This document shows positions 51,101 to 63,500 of a stretch of DNA of 64,000 nt, piece after piece (the first letter of the stretch is position 1; every line of letters begins with the position of its first letter). Where the stretch lies: positions 2,520,143 through 2,584,142 of the forward strand of contig NC_045138.2 in NCBI RefSeq assembly GCF_008831285.2. The letters are read 5' to 3'. Origin of the DNA: Nymphaea colorata. Taxonomy: Eukaryota; Streptophyta; Magnoliopsida; Nymphaeales; Nymphaeaceae. A program made the translations under genes and the position numbers. The notes beneath the pieces are model-generated. The model did not search any database. It saw only the letters and a program-made list of their open reading frames with translations, and had not been told where the DNA came from.

Positions 51101-52942
51101 CTTCAAGCTTCACGACATTTGGATGGTCAAGTCTGCGAAGTATGTGAATTTCTCGTGCCATGAAACGAACACTTTCAGGATCTTGATTTATGAACCGAAC
51201 TTTCTTCAAAGCTACAATTTTCCCTGTTTCAAGATCTCGTGCTCTAAACACATTACTGTATGTTCCTTGACCAATCTGCAAACAGGAGGCACCAGTTAAT
51301 GCGGTTGGTCAAAACTCAAAAGTATGATAATACAATAAGGAAAGCAGGTAATCCAAGACCACATACAAAATACCAACTGATAATACAATAAGGAAAGCAG
51401 GTAATCGAAGACCAAATGCAAAATACCAAACTTTTACATAATGATTTTTGGAGCATAAATCCAAAAATGCAAATAGTACATGGAAAGAAAAAACCAAGTT
51501 TCATGAGGGAAGAAAAGGACAAACCTCAGCATGTCATTGAAAATGGATGATACTTTTCCATAAAAATGGATCCAAGTTCAGGTCAAGAGAAATGCTTAAA
51601 ACATACTGAAGAAACTTTAACCTCTGTTACACTTAACTTTCTATCAAGATTACAATTTGAAGTTATTGCTTCAATTAAACTTTTTGACACCTCCTGCAAA
51701 ATTTCTTCCTTTGTCCTGTTGGCTATACACTATACAGCACTGAATTGGCATACAGTAACTCCCATGCGAATCACTTCAGTTCATGGACCAGGGGCAATAG
51801 AATCTAAACTGCTTCCATTCGGAGAGATGACTATTAGGTCAGAAAAAACTGCTATGACATGCTTATACCACAGAATCATGATGTCTCAGGTGCCCAAATA
51901 GTTCCAATTGACCTTTCAAAAAAGAAGTGCAAAACAACCACATGAAGCAGCAGCAATCTATCTAACCTATCAAATCTCCAGCCAATTCAATGAGTTGTAT
52001 TCTTACTTTCTTCATAAATACATACTAAACTGTAATATTTGTTTATCATGCCTAAAGCAGATGCAGGAATTAACATTCATCTGTGTTACTGTTCAGATCC
52101 TTAGACAAATTTTACGTGCTCCAGTGGAGGCTGAACATCGATAGATAACTGAAAGAACTTCATCGCAAGACACTTTCAGCCACGCAATAATAATCACACA
52201 GACCAGATTTTTGAATGAGAAGCAACTCCATGGAATGGAAAAGGAATTCAAAATCAGTAGTCAAACAAAGCTAGAAGAACGATAAGACATCTACTGGATC
52301 CAGAAGCCTGTGATTCTCTAGACAAAGTAAATGAAACCAATCAAGTAAATTAGTTTTGTTCTAAAGGATTTAAACCCAAAACCAGCAACGTAAGATACCA
52401 ACAATTGAAAGAGAAACGCATGTGGCATAGAAACTATACGCCAAATGAAAAAATTGATTAACCTTGTCCAATTTCTCGAATGAATCAGCCCGACGGGGAA
52501 CCCACCCATTGATAGCTTCTCCCGCCACTGCAGTAAGCCACGGCGGCCACCCCGCCGCAACCTGCTCGCCCTGGGTCCGATTAGTCACACTGGCGCCCCA
52601 CAAGCCATGATCCTCACTCGTGGAGACAGCAACAGTGGAGTGCCTCTGGAGATTTCTCTTTGGCCTCTCAACCTGCTTCTCCACTTGCCTCTCGACCTTC
52701 TCGACTTTGCTTTCTTCTGCATATGATACAGGCGTCGCCGCGGCGTTCTCCGCCTGGTTTACGATCAGTCTCTCCCTCGCGTCCCCGTCGGTTGCATGCT
52801 CTGACTCCAGCACCACCTCTTCCCTCCGCGAGGCAATGCCTATACGCCGGGCCGAGGCAGAGACCATGATGGAGCTCTTCCCCGATCGCGTGGTCTCGAC
52901 GAATTCATCTGTTTGAACGGACTTAGAGCAAATGCAGCCCAT
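45142..52942 (-). CDS. CDK-like Ser/Thr kinase with N-myristoylation start (At1g54610 type)
   Basis: A plant CDK-related protein kinase of the membrane-associated group; targets are unknown. Eight exons join in phase: 52463-52942, 50991-51275, 50499-50816, 50065-50292, 48879-48976, 47336-47435, 45978-46496 and 45142-45360, 748 residues. It starts MGCICSK (Gly2 myristoylation and Cys palmitoylation are likely). The variable N-terminus ends WPPWLTAVAGEAINGWVPRR, a family hallmark. The kinase core runs about 155-435: GQGTYS loop (162-167), ALKK lysine (184), DPESVRFMAREI helix in the PSTAIRE position, HRDIKGSNLL (Asp279), DFG (297-299) and RPPELLLG. The long C-terminal tail has FDVKLRDEARR, a Ser/Gly/His-rich part and HYSGPLLPPTGNIDEMLKEH near the end. 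Introns are GT-AG. No truncation seen. Confidence 0.95.
47791..47818. repeat. (AT)n(GT)n compound microsatellite
   Basis: An AT run followed directly by a GT run, in the kinase intron between exons 5 and 6. Confidence 0.9.
49561..49597. repeat. (CT)n(CA)n compound microsatellite
   Basis: A CT run with a TTTT break followed by CA, in the kinase intron between exons 4 and 5 (48977-50064). Confidence 0.9.
51326..51430. repeat. Tandem duplication, 53-bp unit, intronic
   Basis: GATAATACAATAAGGAAAGC starts at 51326 and again at 51379, and the units stay nearly identical up to CAAAATACC. It lies in the first intron of the kinase gene. Confidence 0.9.
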
Positions 52943-54000
52943 AATCTCACAGAGTTCCCCGTATCCTCACAGGAAACTGCCCAAGCGAAACGATTCTCTG
53001 AAACTATCGGTGACCCACGATGCATTAAGGCAAAGTTTCAACCAGCATTCATCCGCAAATTCCTCAAATTCTCCGCACCCCAAAATCTCCAAACTAAACA
53101 ACTTCCACAGAAACACCCGCCACCAACGAAAGCCCAGTTCCCTGAACCCTGAAAAAGGCGATACCAACAAACCTACGTACTAATGGAATCCATATCTGCC
53201 ACCGCCACCATCACCAGAAAAGCACCGAAAAGTTCGATCAACTAATCGAATCTCGATCGATCGTCGATTCTCTCAACGACCCACTTCACAAAATCAACAA
53301 TCCAAGCAAATCCAAAAAAAAAAAAATAACAAGGAAAAACCGTGGCCCAATATCTCAAACGCCGCAAACCGGCACCAAGAAGTATCCTTCAACCAATACA
53401 CGATATTGGTCTCTCTCTCTCTCTCTCTCTCTGTCCGCGCACGTGTGTCTGCGTGGATGCTGTGAAAGAACCGGTCGCTGGTTAACTAAGGAAAGGAGGT
53501 CTCAAAGTAAGGGAACAGAAAGGATGAAGGGAAAGAGGTCTGGATAGAAGGGGACTGGTGGGAGAAGACTCAAGAGTCGATAGAGACGCAAACGAATCTC
53601 CATGTGGAAGGAATGATGGTTTTGTTGGTTTTGGGTTTGGAAGAGTCACGCAACTGCTAGCGGGTGGGGGATGGGGAGGGTTTCTCGGATCTTAAACCCC
53701 AAGAAACCCTCCCTGCCTCACCCTTTCAGCAACTCTCTCTCTCTTTCTCAGCCGTGGGGGAGAGAGAACATTTTCTCGTCGTTCCCACCTGTACTCTTTC
53801 CCCATTTTGGCTGATCAATGACTCGGTCACTCAAAACCAGCTGCAAAAGATTCCGCCACAGTTTGTACGCGCTTCTAGTTTGACTGTAACAAGAGAGAGA
53901 AAAGAGAAAAGAAAAGCTCGAGACAGAGAACTATGAGTAGGTCAACTTCGTGGACCCTGATAAAGGGCTCAGCTTGGACCCACACTTGCTCGATGTCAAA
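52943..54000 (-). promoter_or_regulatory. 5' leader and promoter region of the kinase gene
   Basis: Upstream of the MGCICSK start, GC content stays moderate up to about 53900. A perfect CT run (53410-53432, GA on the coding strand) and a second CT-rich patch (53731-53748) lie here, as in many plant leaders. No certain TATA box. Short open frames on both strands look like chance. Confidence 0.45.
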
Positions 54001-54421
54001 ATGGGTTCGATCTTCTCTCGTCACAGTTGCTGAAAAATGATCAAAATGTGTTTAATATTCCATTATTTTTGCTATAGTTATGAAAAAAATATGAGAGCAA
54101 ACTAGTCTTTTTTCAGGACGCTATAACTTGCAAGTTAGTCTGGATCAATCAGATTCTTAATGAAACTTTACTTGTTATGCAAGGTTAATGAAGGATATAT
54201 GTATTGGATTTGGATAAGATGTCTTAAACAATTGGCTTAGAGAAGTAAGAAATACAATTTTAAAAAGTATTCAATCAGAGACAAACTATATAGTTTTGAA
54301 TGAAACTTGGTTTTTGACATACCATCATGCAAATTGGATATGGTTTTATATTTAAAACGGTATTCAAATATAAATTTAAAAGTCAGATTCAGATTGGATG
54401 TAAATTGAGAATTTAAAGTTC

Positions 54422-54679
54422 GGATCTAAACATAGTACAAACTTTTCTTTGTTCATATTTGCATAAATATAAAGATACATCCGATTCGAATCTGATCAGT
54501 TGACATCACATTTAATTAGCTTTGAACCGTAGATAGATAACTCATTCAAAGGATCTAAACATAGTACAAACTTTTCTTTGTTCATATTTGCATAAATATA
54601 AGGATACATCAGATTCGAATATGATCCGTTGACATCACATTTAATTAGCTTTGAACCGCAGATAGATAACTCATTCAAA
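54422..54679. repeat. Tandem duplication, 129-bp unit
   Basis: Units 54422-54550 and 54551-54679 both begin GGATCTAAACATAGTAC and end AACTCATTCAAA. I count about five differences, roughly 96% identity, so the event is fairly recent. Neither copy holds a gene; the short open frame across it simply repeats itself. Confidence 0.95.
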
Positions 54680-56151
54680 GAAGGTTAGGTTACAAGAAAA
54701 AATGAGGTCATCCGATCATGTCACCCACTGCGGGTGATCATATGGAACACCCAACAAAGCCCAAAAGGCATAGAGTTGCTTGTTGATGAATGAATGTTTC
54801 ACCGGAAGAAGGTCACCCACCAGAATAACTTGATTGACTTTCTTTCTTAAAATCCTACACTCATCGATTCCTCCCACCCCACTTGGATTGGGAGTCCAAG
54901 ATATTTTATCTCGCTTAAAGACCGGGGCAACCGTTGCCATTGATTGTTAGTCAAAGTTCTTGAATTCAGATCCATTTGGTAAAAAGATTTGGAAAGTGTT
55001 ATCCTTAGTTGGTCTTGGATCTTTCAATTCCATCAATATGGGTGCAGCAGGTGAACCTTTTTAGCTAAAACGATGTAGAAAATTAAGTTGTGTAGCAGCC
55101 CTTGTGAAGTTTTACGCCGGAATCAACGTGTTCGAGTCGAATAGGTGGTAAATCGATTTGATTTTGTAACAACTCGACCCACTTCAATACGATCACTTAA
55201 TTCAACATATCTCAACCTATTTCTTAGCTGTTTCAGTTTCAATCCAAAAAAATTAAAAACCAACACAACCAGCTACTTAACAACCTATTTTATAAGTCCT
55301 TAAAGATCTATCATAATTTTCAATACAAAACTAAACTTCTCACATAAGAAAGATGTTAAACTTTCACTAATTTGTAATGTATTTTAATTTTAAATTATTT
55401 TTTACATATTTCTCATTTGTTAAATGACATTTTTAAATATTTTTAGCCGATTCAGTTGGCTTTTTTTAATACTTTCAGTTGATTCACATGAATGCCTACT
55501 CGGATTGGAAGCCAATTTTGGGAACGCTGGTTAGAAACGTTCTTGAGATGAGAACCCTGAATTAAGGTTTGTAAAAAATTGTTTTGAATTGTCAAACTCA
55601 TATTCACCAGCCAATATAAGGGCGTTAAGTGTCACATTATTTTATTTATAATAATTTCATAATATTTAAATTTTTTAATTAGTTTAAATATCTATTGAAT
55701 GTTAATATGTATACAATCGTTGATCTTGTTCAATTCAATTCAACTCCAAGGTGGTATCCTCCTTTGAGTAGTTTATATTAATTAATAACTTTTGGCTCCC
55801 GTGATTATAAATTTATAATATTAATGGGTTTTTTTTGAAACAGTAACAAAATGTTATTAATATACTTTAAAATTAGAGCAGATTCATAAAACATATGTTA
55901 AAATGTCTTATGAATTTGTTTCAATTTTTTAACCAAAGTTCTTGAGACAGTAAAAAAAAAGTATTACTATTATCAAACGACTCATGAAACCAAATATAAT
56001 GAGTGAAAAACAAAAATTGTCATCCTTATCCTTAGGTAACAAAATGCCATATTCACAATGCAAATCCTTGCCTCTTTCATACATTTGTTATCAAATTTTT
56101 AAATTGTTCCTATATGTAATTTATCATGGAAATTTGAAATCGGTGTGACAT
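54680..56151. other. Gene-free region
   Basis: AT-rich DNA. A 74-codon minus-strand frame (54716-54940) has no recognisable domain. A stretch from about 55120 to 55500 carries GTTCGAGTCGAATAGG and CTCGACCCAC words like those in MITEs, but its borders cannot be set. Confidence 0.4.
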
Positions 56152-56614
56152 ATAGTTGGCAAGCCTATGACTCAGACTCAGATCGATTGAAGATTGAGCC
56201 ATCAGGCTAGACAGTTGACTCGGTGAGTCGGCTGAGTTAAGTTATAAGCTTTTAGAGTGCGTTTTTTTTCTACAAAATAGATGAAAAATGTAAGTCTCTT
56301 GGGGACTTCATGCTTAATTTTTTTCATAAACTAAAATTAGATAGTATGTAATATGAGTATTTGTATATATTTAATAAAGTTTGTGATAGCTCACAATTCA
56401 AATAATAATAAACATCAATATTCATCAGCAGAACCGGAGCTAGAACTTTTTTGTTGCAGCGTGGAACTATAGTTTCTAAACTTTAACAGGAATCGAAATA
56501 TAAATTTTAAAATTTTTACACATTAAGCTAATTTTTTTAAAATTTACAAGTAAAATTTCTATGTTAGCCGATACGGGTGACTCACGAAATGAATTGGCGA
56601 GTTTGCCAACTATG
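56152..56614. mobile_element. MITE-like element with GTTGGC ends, carrying a nested repeat
   Basis: The left end is ATATAGTTGGCAAGCCTATGA. The right end, on the other strand, is CATAGTTGGCAAACTCGCC. The inside left arm holds GACTCGGTGAGTCGGCTGAG, as in the copy at 133-406. The extra length is AT-rich DNA plus a degraded GGCGGAGC-type element (56425-56560), so one element appears inserted in the other. Confidence 0.55.
56425..56560. repeat. Degraded GGCGGAGC-family element, nested
   Basis: AACCGGAGCTAGAAC at the left, then TTTCTAAACTTTAACAGG and AATCGAAATATAAATTTT, match the layout (not the exact bases) of the 8938 copy. It lies inside the GTTGGC element. Confidence 0.4.
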
Positions 56615-56997
56615 GTTAGATACTGTGGTGGTTAAATATTTAAAATATACTTTAAAAACATTATAAACTATTGGTAAAAGTACTATAAACAGTTGGAAAA
56701 CAATGAACTGTCGTCAATGCTCTCATAAATAAATAACAATCTTATATAACAACCTTATAATTATATTTTAATTATCTAACCATCCAGCCCGCCTATTTCA
56801 GTTCTTCCTTAAATAACAGCCTTATAATTAAATTATGAGTTGAAAAAGTAAGTCATCTCTCATAGTCTTTCTCGATAATCTCTTCACTTGTTTCTTTCTT
56901 TTTCTTTTTCTTTTTTTTTGTTTCCTTTCCCTCTTGTTTTCATTCTGTCCTTTCTTTTCCTTTTTTTTTCATCAATTTTTTGTTTTTCTTTCGGTCC

Positions 56998-57160
56998 ATC
57001 GAAGTGAAGTCAAAATTTTTCATGAGAGAGGTCGAATTAAAGTTTTCTAAATTTTGACATGAGCGGAAATATCATTTTTCAAAATTAAAAAAAAAACAAG
57101 TGAAATTTTATAAAAGTTACATGCAGGCCCCTGCCGACCCCCTATTCGCTCCGCCCCTGA
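56998..57160. repeat. Short repeat, GGCGGAGC family, copy 3 (inverted)
   Basis: GGTCGAATTAAAGTTTTCTAA, then GCGGAAATATCATTTTTCAAA, and a right end CGCTCCGCCCCTG, in the same order and orientation as the 31800 copy. Confidence 0.6.
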
Positions 57161-57739
57161 AACAGGGTGTTAATCAACTTGTCACCAAATTTTAGTGCTT
57201 GTTGTTTTTTCTGCTGATCTTTGTAAATCCAATGACAACTTGTCACCAAATTTTAGTTTTAATCTCACCATTTGATCGGCTCTCCTGCACTCTAGTTTGG
57301 AAATAGTTAAGTAAAATGACGTTAATGAATTTAACAACAAAAATCAAACATTTTTCTTTTAGTTGAGAAAGAAACGTAATGAATACCATTTATTATAGAA
57401 GATTTATGATTAACACATGAATTAGATTTGGTTAATATCAACATTATTGAAGCCCAGCCATGTCGACGAACAAATATTGTAATTTCTCATATTCTTAGTT
57501 CTTAAGAAACTGACTGAAGAGAAGAGTGGAGAAGAAGCCTATATTCAGTACTCCTTTATTAAAGAAAAGGTTTGCTGACCTCAGGTATGAGCTCATCTGA
57601 CCTCACATATAGCAAATCTCAGTAAGTATTGGATCTGATATGGATCCATTAGGATCCTCACTGTAAATGCATGTACAGCTTGAAGGGAATCCATACAGTT
57701 CAGGTTCGAACTAACTGAATGCTAATCTTGGGAAACAAG

Positions 57740-57990
57740 AGGTGAGGTTTCGATTGGACCGGGTCCAGTTGTTATAAAGATCATTTTTTTGAATTGAATC
57801 AGTTTAATCGGTGGTTAATTGACAATAAATAATAAAAAATTATTTTTAAAAAAATAAATGAAATTATATAAAAAAGTAATTTAAAATAATAACATTTTAA
57901 AACAATTAAAAATGTTAAAAAATGAGGCATGACCATCGACCACTGGACCGAATTGGTTTGAATCCGAAGGGTTTATCAAGTTCTGATGCA
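57740..57990. repeat. Possible MITE with GGACCG-type ends
   Basis: A GATTGGACCGGGTCCAGTT left block, a long AT-only centre (about 57820-57920) and a right block CACTGGACCGAATTGG suggest a short non-autonomous element. No certain inverted repeat. Confidence 0.3.
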
Positions 57991-58456
57991 TAGTCACATG
58001 GTAAGTGGTCCAAGCAACGTAACGATCACGTACAATCCAATCGAATTCAAACCTGGCAGTTTGTAGCGTAAAAGATAAGTTAAATAAAACTAGAATTTAA
58101 ATAAAAGCATACAAGTAAAGTTGAGGATAAATAAAATAATAAAACGTGATGTACGTGGGGACTGCTCGTTCTCTTTTTAATATTTTCTTATATATTTATT
58201 TTATTCATCTTAAAACATTTTAATATTTTGCACAACAGTTTCACCTGACTTATATAACTATTTTTGTACAAGCCGCAGTATTATAAAACTTTTCTACAAT
58301 GAACTGAAATGCATGGTAATAAAATTTTATCTAACCATAAGATTTGAACTGATAAATCTAGACTTCTTCTAGTTATCTTGCCCTTTTTCTCTCCCTCAAG
58401 TTGAAGGGCAAAGAGCTGAGCCTTCAACTTGCATTGCACGTATGAAAATAAATAAA

Positions 58457-58556
<100 letters not shown>

Positions 58557-58559
58557 GAT

Positions 58560-60511
58560 CTATCTGAATCAATATTGATTATTGAATGCATATCTACAAT
58601 GCAAGTAAAAAAGCATCAATATTGTAAAGACTGAAATCAATCTTAAAGATATTTATATTGATTTTTTTTTTTTTCCTACATGTCTAGACAAAAAATTGGG
58701 GCCTAAGATATGTCCAAATCGAAATATCAGTGTCAGGCCTTTGTCAAGTCCGGACCTTTTTGTTGTTCTTATTGGGCCAGGTTCGGACTCAAATCTTATA
58801 GAAATCCGAACTTTTGTATCTACTTGGATGAGGAAAGGCCCTACTAGATCCAAATGAATACAATTAATCCAATGTGGGGGCACCAGACCTACATCATTGA
58901 TCCAAGCATCTGATGGAAACCGACTCTCGGGATATTTTGGAATCAGATTCCATACCCTACAGGGTTTCCACCTGACAGGTCAAATTTAATGAATTAGAAC
59001 AACTCCATGATAGGTAAGTCGATCCAGATCCTTCCCATACCAGATCTGATATTGTCTGGTTTAGGCCAATAAAGGAAGAGGTTCGGTTACCAACCGATTC
59101 ATGCATAACGGATCCGATTAATATCCAGAGCCCCGGGTATGATGTTCAACCTCAGCCTACTCTAGATCTGGGTTCCTATTACCCAGGGGCGGAGGCAGGG
59201 TAGAGCCCACATGGACCCAGACCCTATCTCATTTTTTTTTTTCAAAAAAAAAAACTACATATAAATTTTAAAAAAATTCATTTGTTTTGTATAAAAATTT
59301 TGAAAAATGATATTTCAGCCCTACCAATTACCTGTTGTGGACGTGGTAGATGCAGCAATTATTGGATCTTGATGTGAGTGGGATCTGAGATTGGGAGCCT
59401 CATAGTTGGGGCCTTGGGGCTAGGATCAAGGTTCTACACCTTCGATCAATGAACAAAGTTTCTTAGCTCATAATTATAAACGAAACAAGACAAATTTACT
59501 GTCCTTGGAGTTTCTGTTGATCCAAATAAACTAGCTGATGATCCTTACGTGCATTTGATTCAAAACTGATTTTAATTCACTCTAAGTGTATAGTCAGATC
59601 TCATTCGTATCTGGATTTGGATCCCATTTCAATATTTAAAAATTAATTTCCATGCCCACACTATCTTTTAGAAAGAGAATTCCTGCCCCCCCATGAACCC
59701 AAGTGACCTATTTTCACCTTTTCAGGTGTGTGTGTGTTTCCAAAACTAGCCCACAGTTTCACGGTCAAAACCCCAGAAATCTCCATTCTTGGCTCTTTCT
59801 GGCCAAGAATGAAAGTGGGATGAGAAAATTTGTACAAACTCTAGCACAAACCAAACATTTATATAGACATTGCATCATAATCCCAAGTGTTGGTTTTCCC
59901 AAATCAATCAACACAGCTACTTTTACATGTTATTTCATTAGAAACGTCATACACATCAGCTGATATATTTCAAATTGTCATAACCGAGTTAAATTTAAAT
60001 ATGACAAAACATAGCAGAGCTGCATCAATTCTCAAATTCTAAGTCATAGACAAATCGTGGTAGGAATTTTGTGGGCATGATTATGTCATTTGACTTCATA
60101 GCTGAAGATTTTGAGAAAAGATCGACTGCAGTAATATTATCTCATTAAAATTCATGTTATTAAAGGAGCAAAACAAGAGATAAGCATGAATACAAGGCCA
60201 CAAAGAGGCCCCCAAATATTAAAAAAAAAAACACATGTAATGAAAGAATTATATGAGGTACCTTATGTTGCCTTATCTAGGTGGGGTGGGGCCAACTTCT
60301 ATGAACACAACGACACCACCATAAGCTGCTGATGAAAAGACATGCAACAGAACTCAGCCGAAGTACTTCCAGTCTTGGCTTCTTTCCCTGTTGAAAAGGT
60401 GATTTCATCCAAATACAACTTTGAAACAACATCCAGCCGCTGTACACTCAGGTGAAGTCCAGGATTCTCCGTATTCAAAACACAATTTGGATCATAAGGT
60501 GGACTGCACAA
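58560..60511. other. Gene-free region right of the TA run
   Basis: No supported gene. A 76-codon minus-strand frame (58653-58883) has no convincing domain. One GGCGGAGC-family element lies at 59184-59325. From about 60200 the DNA should include the 3' untranslated region of the minus-strand gene ending at 60512. Confidence 0.5.
59184..59325. repeat. Short repeat, GGCGGAGC family, copy 4
   Basis: The left end is CAGGGGCGGAGGCAGGG, followed by an A/T tract and GAAAAATGATATTTCAGCCC. It is the cleanest left end of the family in this window. Confidence 0.6.
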
Positions 60512-63500
60512 TCAAGAATCTGATCTTGTTGCTCCTGCCGTGAAGGAAGAAAGAAGGCCAGCAGCCTGAACAGGTAAAATATCTCCAAATGTAGACATGG
60601 CCGCAGCTGACTTGTCCTTAAGTCTGCCTACTTGCCCATCTGTGAGCATGGAGCCAAGTCTAAATGTGCTCTCCCCAAATTTGCTACCAACCTGAATACC
60701 AGGAACAAATAAGAAGTGGACAAGAAGCCACTAAGAAATAGTAGTGAAGGGATATATATAACAACCTCGATGCAAGAACAGAAATTGAATAATTGATAGA
60801 GGCAGAACAGAGTAATTAGGCCGTTGGGAGGCTAGCATGATGTTTACCAAAATTTAGAGGATACATGTTTCGTTCGGTTATCAGGGAAGATAGTTCCATT
60901 GGTTTTTCATTCACCTATTCCTATCTTCCCTGATAACAAGTAATATAAAAAAACCAAGCGTTGATCTGGGTGAAGCAAGATAGCTGGCTTGTCAAGAGTG
61001 CATGTATGTTGTCTGAATCAGCAATTCAAATAATATCGGAGGCTAACTGATTCCATTCATAGACTGATATGGGGGGACACATCTTGCATACTGTTCATTT
61101 TTATGATTTTTTGAACATTTTTAAGTTTCTCTTTTAAATTATTTTGTACTTTTTTTTATTATTTTCTTCTAGGAAAGAACATCTTACTAATTTTTAGCTA
61201 TACACAACCATTCAGCTGAACCGATGTACCGAATTGAACCTAGCTGCCACAATTCAGTTTCCAATTTTGACCATAACTGAGTTGCACCATTCTAACCAAG
61301 AGAGTTTGAAAGCCCTGTACTTGACTATTGGAAGAAAAATTGCACGTAATTTATCAAAAAGGGTGTTCCAACTTTCAAAATCCGGAATGCCTCTGCAGCA
61401 AGACTGGTGTTGCTTGTCTGATGCAAGACATAACTATTTAACAGTGCTTGAAAGTTTCAACATCACACAAATTCAAGTTCATAGTTGCATAATATCTTTG
61501 CAATTGACCATGGTGAAGGACTAAAAGGGAAATGATTTCACTCTTGTACCTGTGTCATAAAGGACTTGAATAGTGGAGTTGCAGTAGTGAAACTGGAAGA
61601 ATCATCAAACTCAGGTTTTGGGGAATGCTCTCCATTTGAATAAGCCTTCCAAGAGCTTCTTGAGGATAATTCATCAGATGAACCAGAACGAGTTGGCGTG
61701 GATGGACCTCTTGATGATAATACAGGAGCACTGATAAACCAAAAAGCAGAAGAGTGCTCTATCAGTCTCACTCTTTCCATGAACTAAAGAAAGTAGATTG
61801 CAAATGAAATAAAACCATTTACAAACACCAAGACATTACAAAGTAACATACTTCTTAAAAACAAGGAGCTAGAGATGTTTAACTATTGACAAAGCAGCGA
61901 AGCAAGTTTTTTTCAAAATCTTCACACTGTTTTCCCCTGAAGTACAAAAACCTTCTTGCAAATTATGGAGCTTCAAGGGAATGACAGAAACCTTTCTTAC
62001 CCAGGAGGATTTGTAGGCTGGAGATATACGCTATTACTTGGAAATGCTTAAAAGGCTGGGAGAAGTAAATGGAGTTAAGGTGTACCTAGAACTCATAGTG
62101 AAATGAAGTTAAGGTGTACCCAAATGGGGTTAAGTTTCTGTCATGGGAACGACAGAAACCTTTCTTACCCACAAAGATTTGTGGGCTGGAGATATTTCTC
62201 ATTACAGCATGCTATTTAACTTAGAAATGCTTAAAAGTTAAAAGGCAAAATAGGGCACAGACTAACTGTTAGCCAGAAGAGAAGTAAACAGAGGAAAGGT
62301 GTACCTAGAAGTCATAGTGCAAAAAATGTACTCATAAGCAGATGAAACTTTCTTGTTGATATATGAGAATACAATTGACTACTGTTTAGTCATTTAACTA
62401 AGATCCGTGTGTAGGTGCAACCTAGGCCACCTAGGTTCCATAAACAACAGCCTAGCACCTAGGATGGCCTTAGGGACCTAGGCAAATGGCCAGGGTAATG
62501 ATGAACTTCAAATGCTATTGCATGCTCTGTGTCATACTCCAAATCAGCCTTTAGAGTTCAATGTCTTAACTTTTTATATTGTAGCCCACTGGTTCACGTT
62601 CTGAAAAAGAAAGGTATATATTGAAACATTGTAGTCCCAAACATATTTCTCAATAATGGAACCACAGGACCGTAAATATAATACTAATGCATGATATGTC
62701 ATGCTGCAATATTATGTTTCCATCTATATAGCTAGAAAAATAATAGGTGCACATAAGCAATGTACCGCACAAAAGACACAGATAGGGGTTAGCCTAACAG
62801 ATGTTGATGATCCTGGTTGGCACAAAGGAAGATAAAAGGAAGGAAAATCAGAAAGAAGAAGGGTCCCAGTCTAGCTACTGAAAATAGAGAAAACAGAAAA
62901 CAATTCATTTTTAGACCGGAAAGGCTGAAACAGAAAAAGGGAAAGAATTGTTTGGGCGCACCCAGGTGCCAGTCTAGGCTATCATCTGCCTAGTGGAGCA
63001 CTTAAGCCTAATTTTGAATACAAGGATCATGATCTGGTATGATATACCTCTTTATCATTGCTATGGCTGCACCAACAGGTGTTGTACAGTACCATAGTGT
63101 ATCATACTACCCCGTACAATAGGCCACATACCATAGATGTCAAGTGCCAACAGCTTCCTTTTTCACTTTTACAGCACCAGAGCAGAGCAACTGACTATTC
63201 TTGTTTCTTAATGCCCATGGAATCATTTTGACGCCTTCCCTTAGCCTGTTCTCAGCACTAGTGCATTTGGCAACAAATCCAACTAAACAGTGTAGACTAT
63301 AGACTTTGGCAGAAGATGGGTTTCTAACTTCTAAGGATGTGACAGACCCATCCAGCAAAAAATCTCTCTTGTCCCTGGTTCCCATGTCTGAGCCCTAGAA
63401 GCAGTCTAGGAATAAACACCTTTTCACTCTGCAGTAACCGACTTGGTTTTTGCATTGACAAGAACCCAACATGCCTGTTAGATATAAATATAACAGCATA

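Noticed and set aside
58653-58883. 76-codon frame as a retroelement fragment
   Set aside because: No catalytic or zinc-binding motif can be read; the similarity was only an impression.
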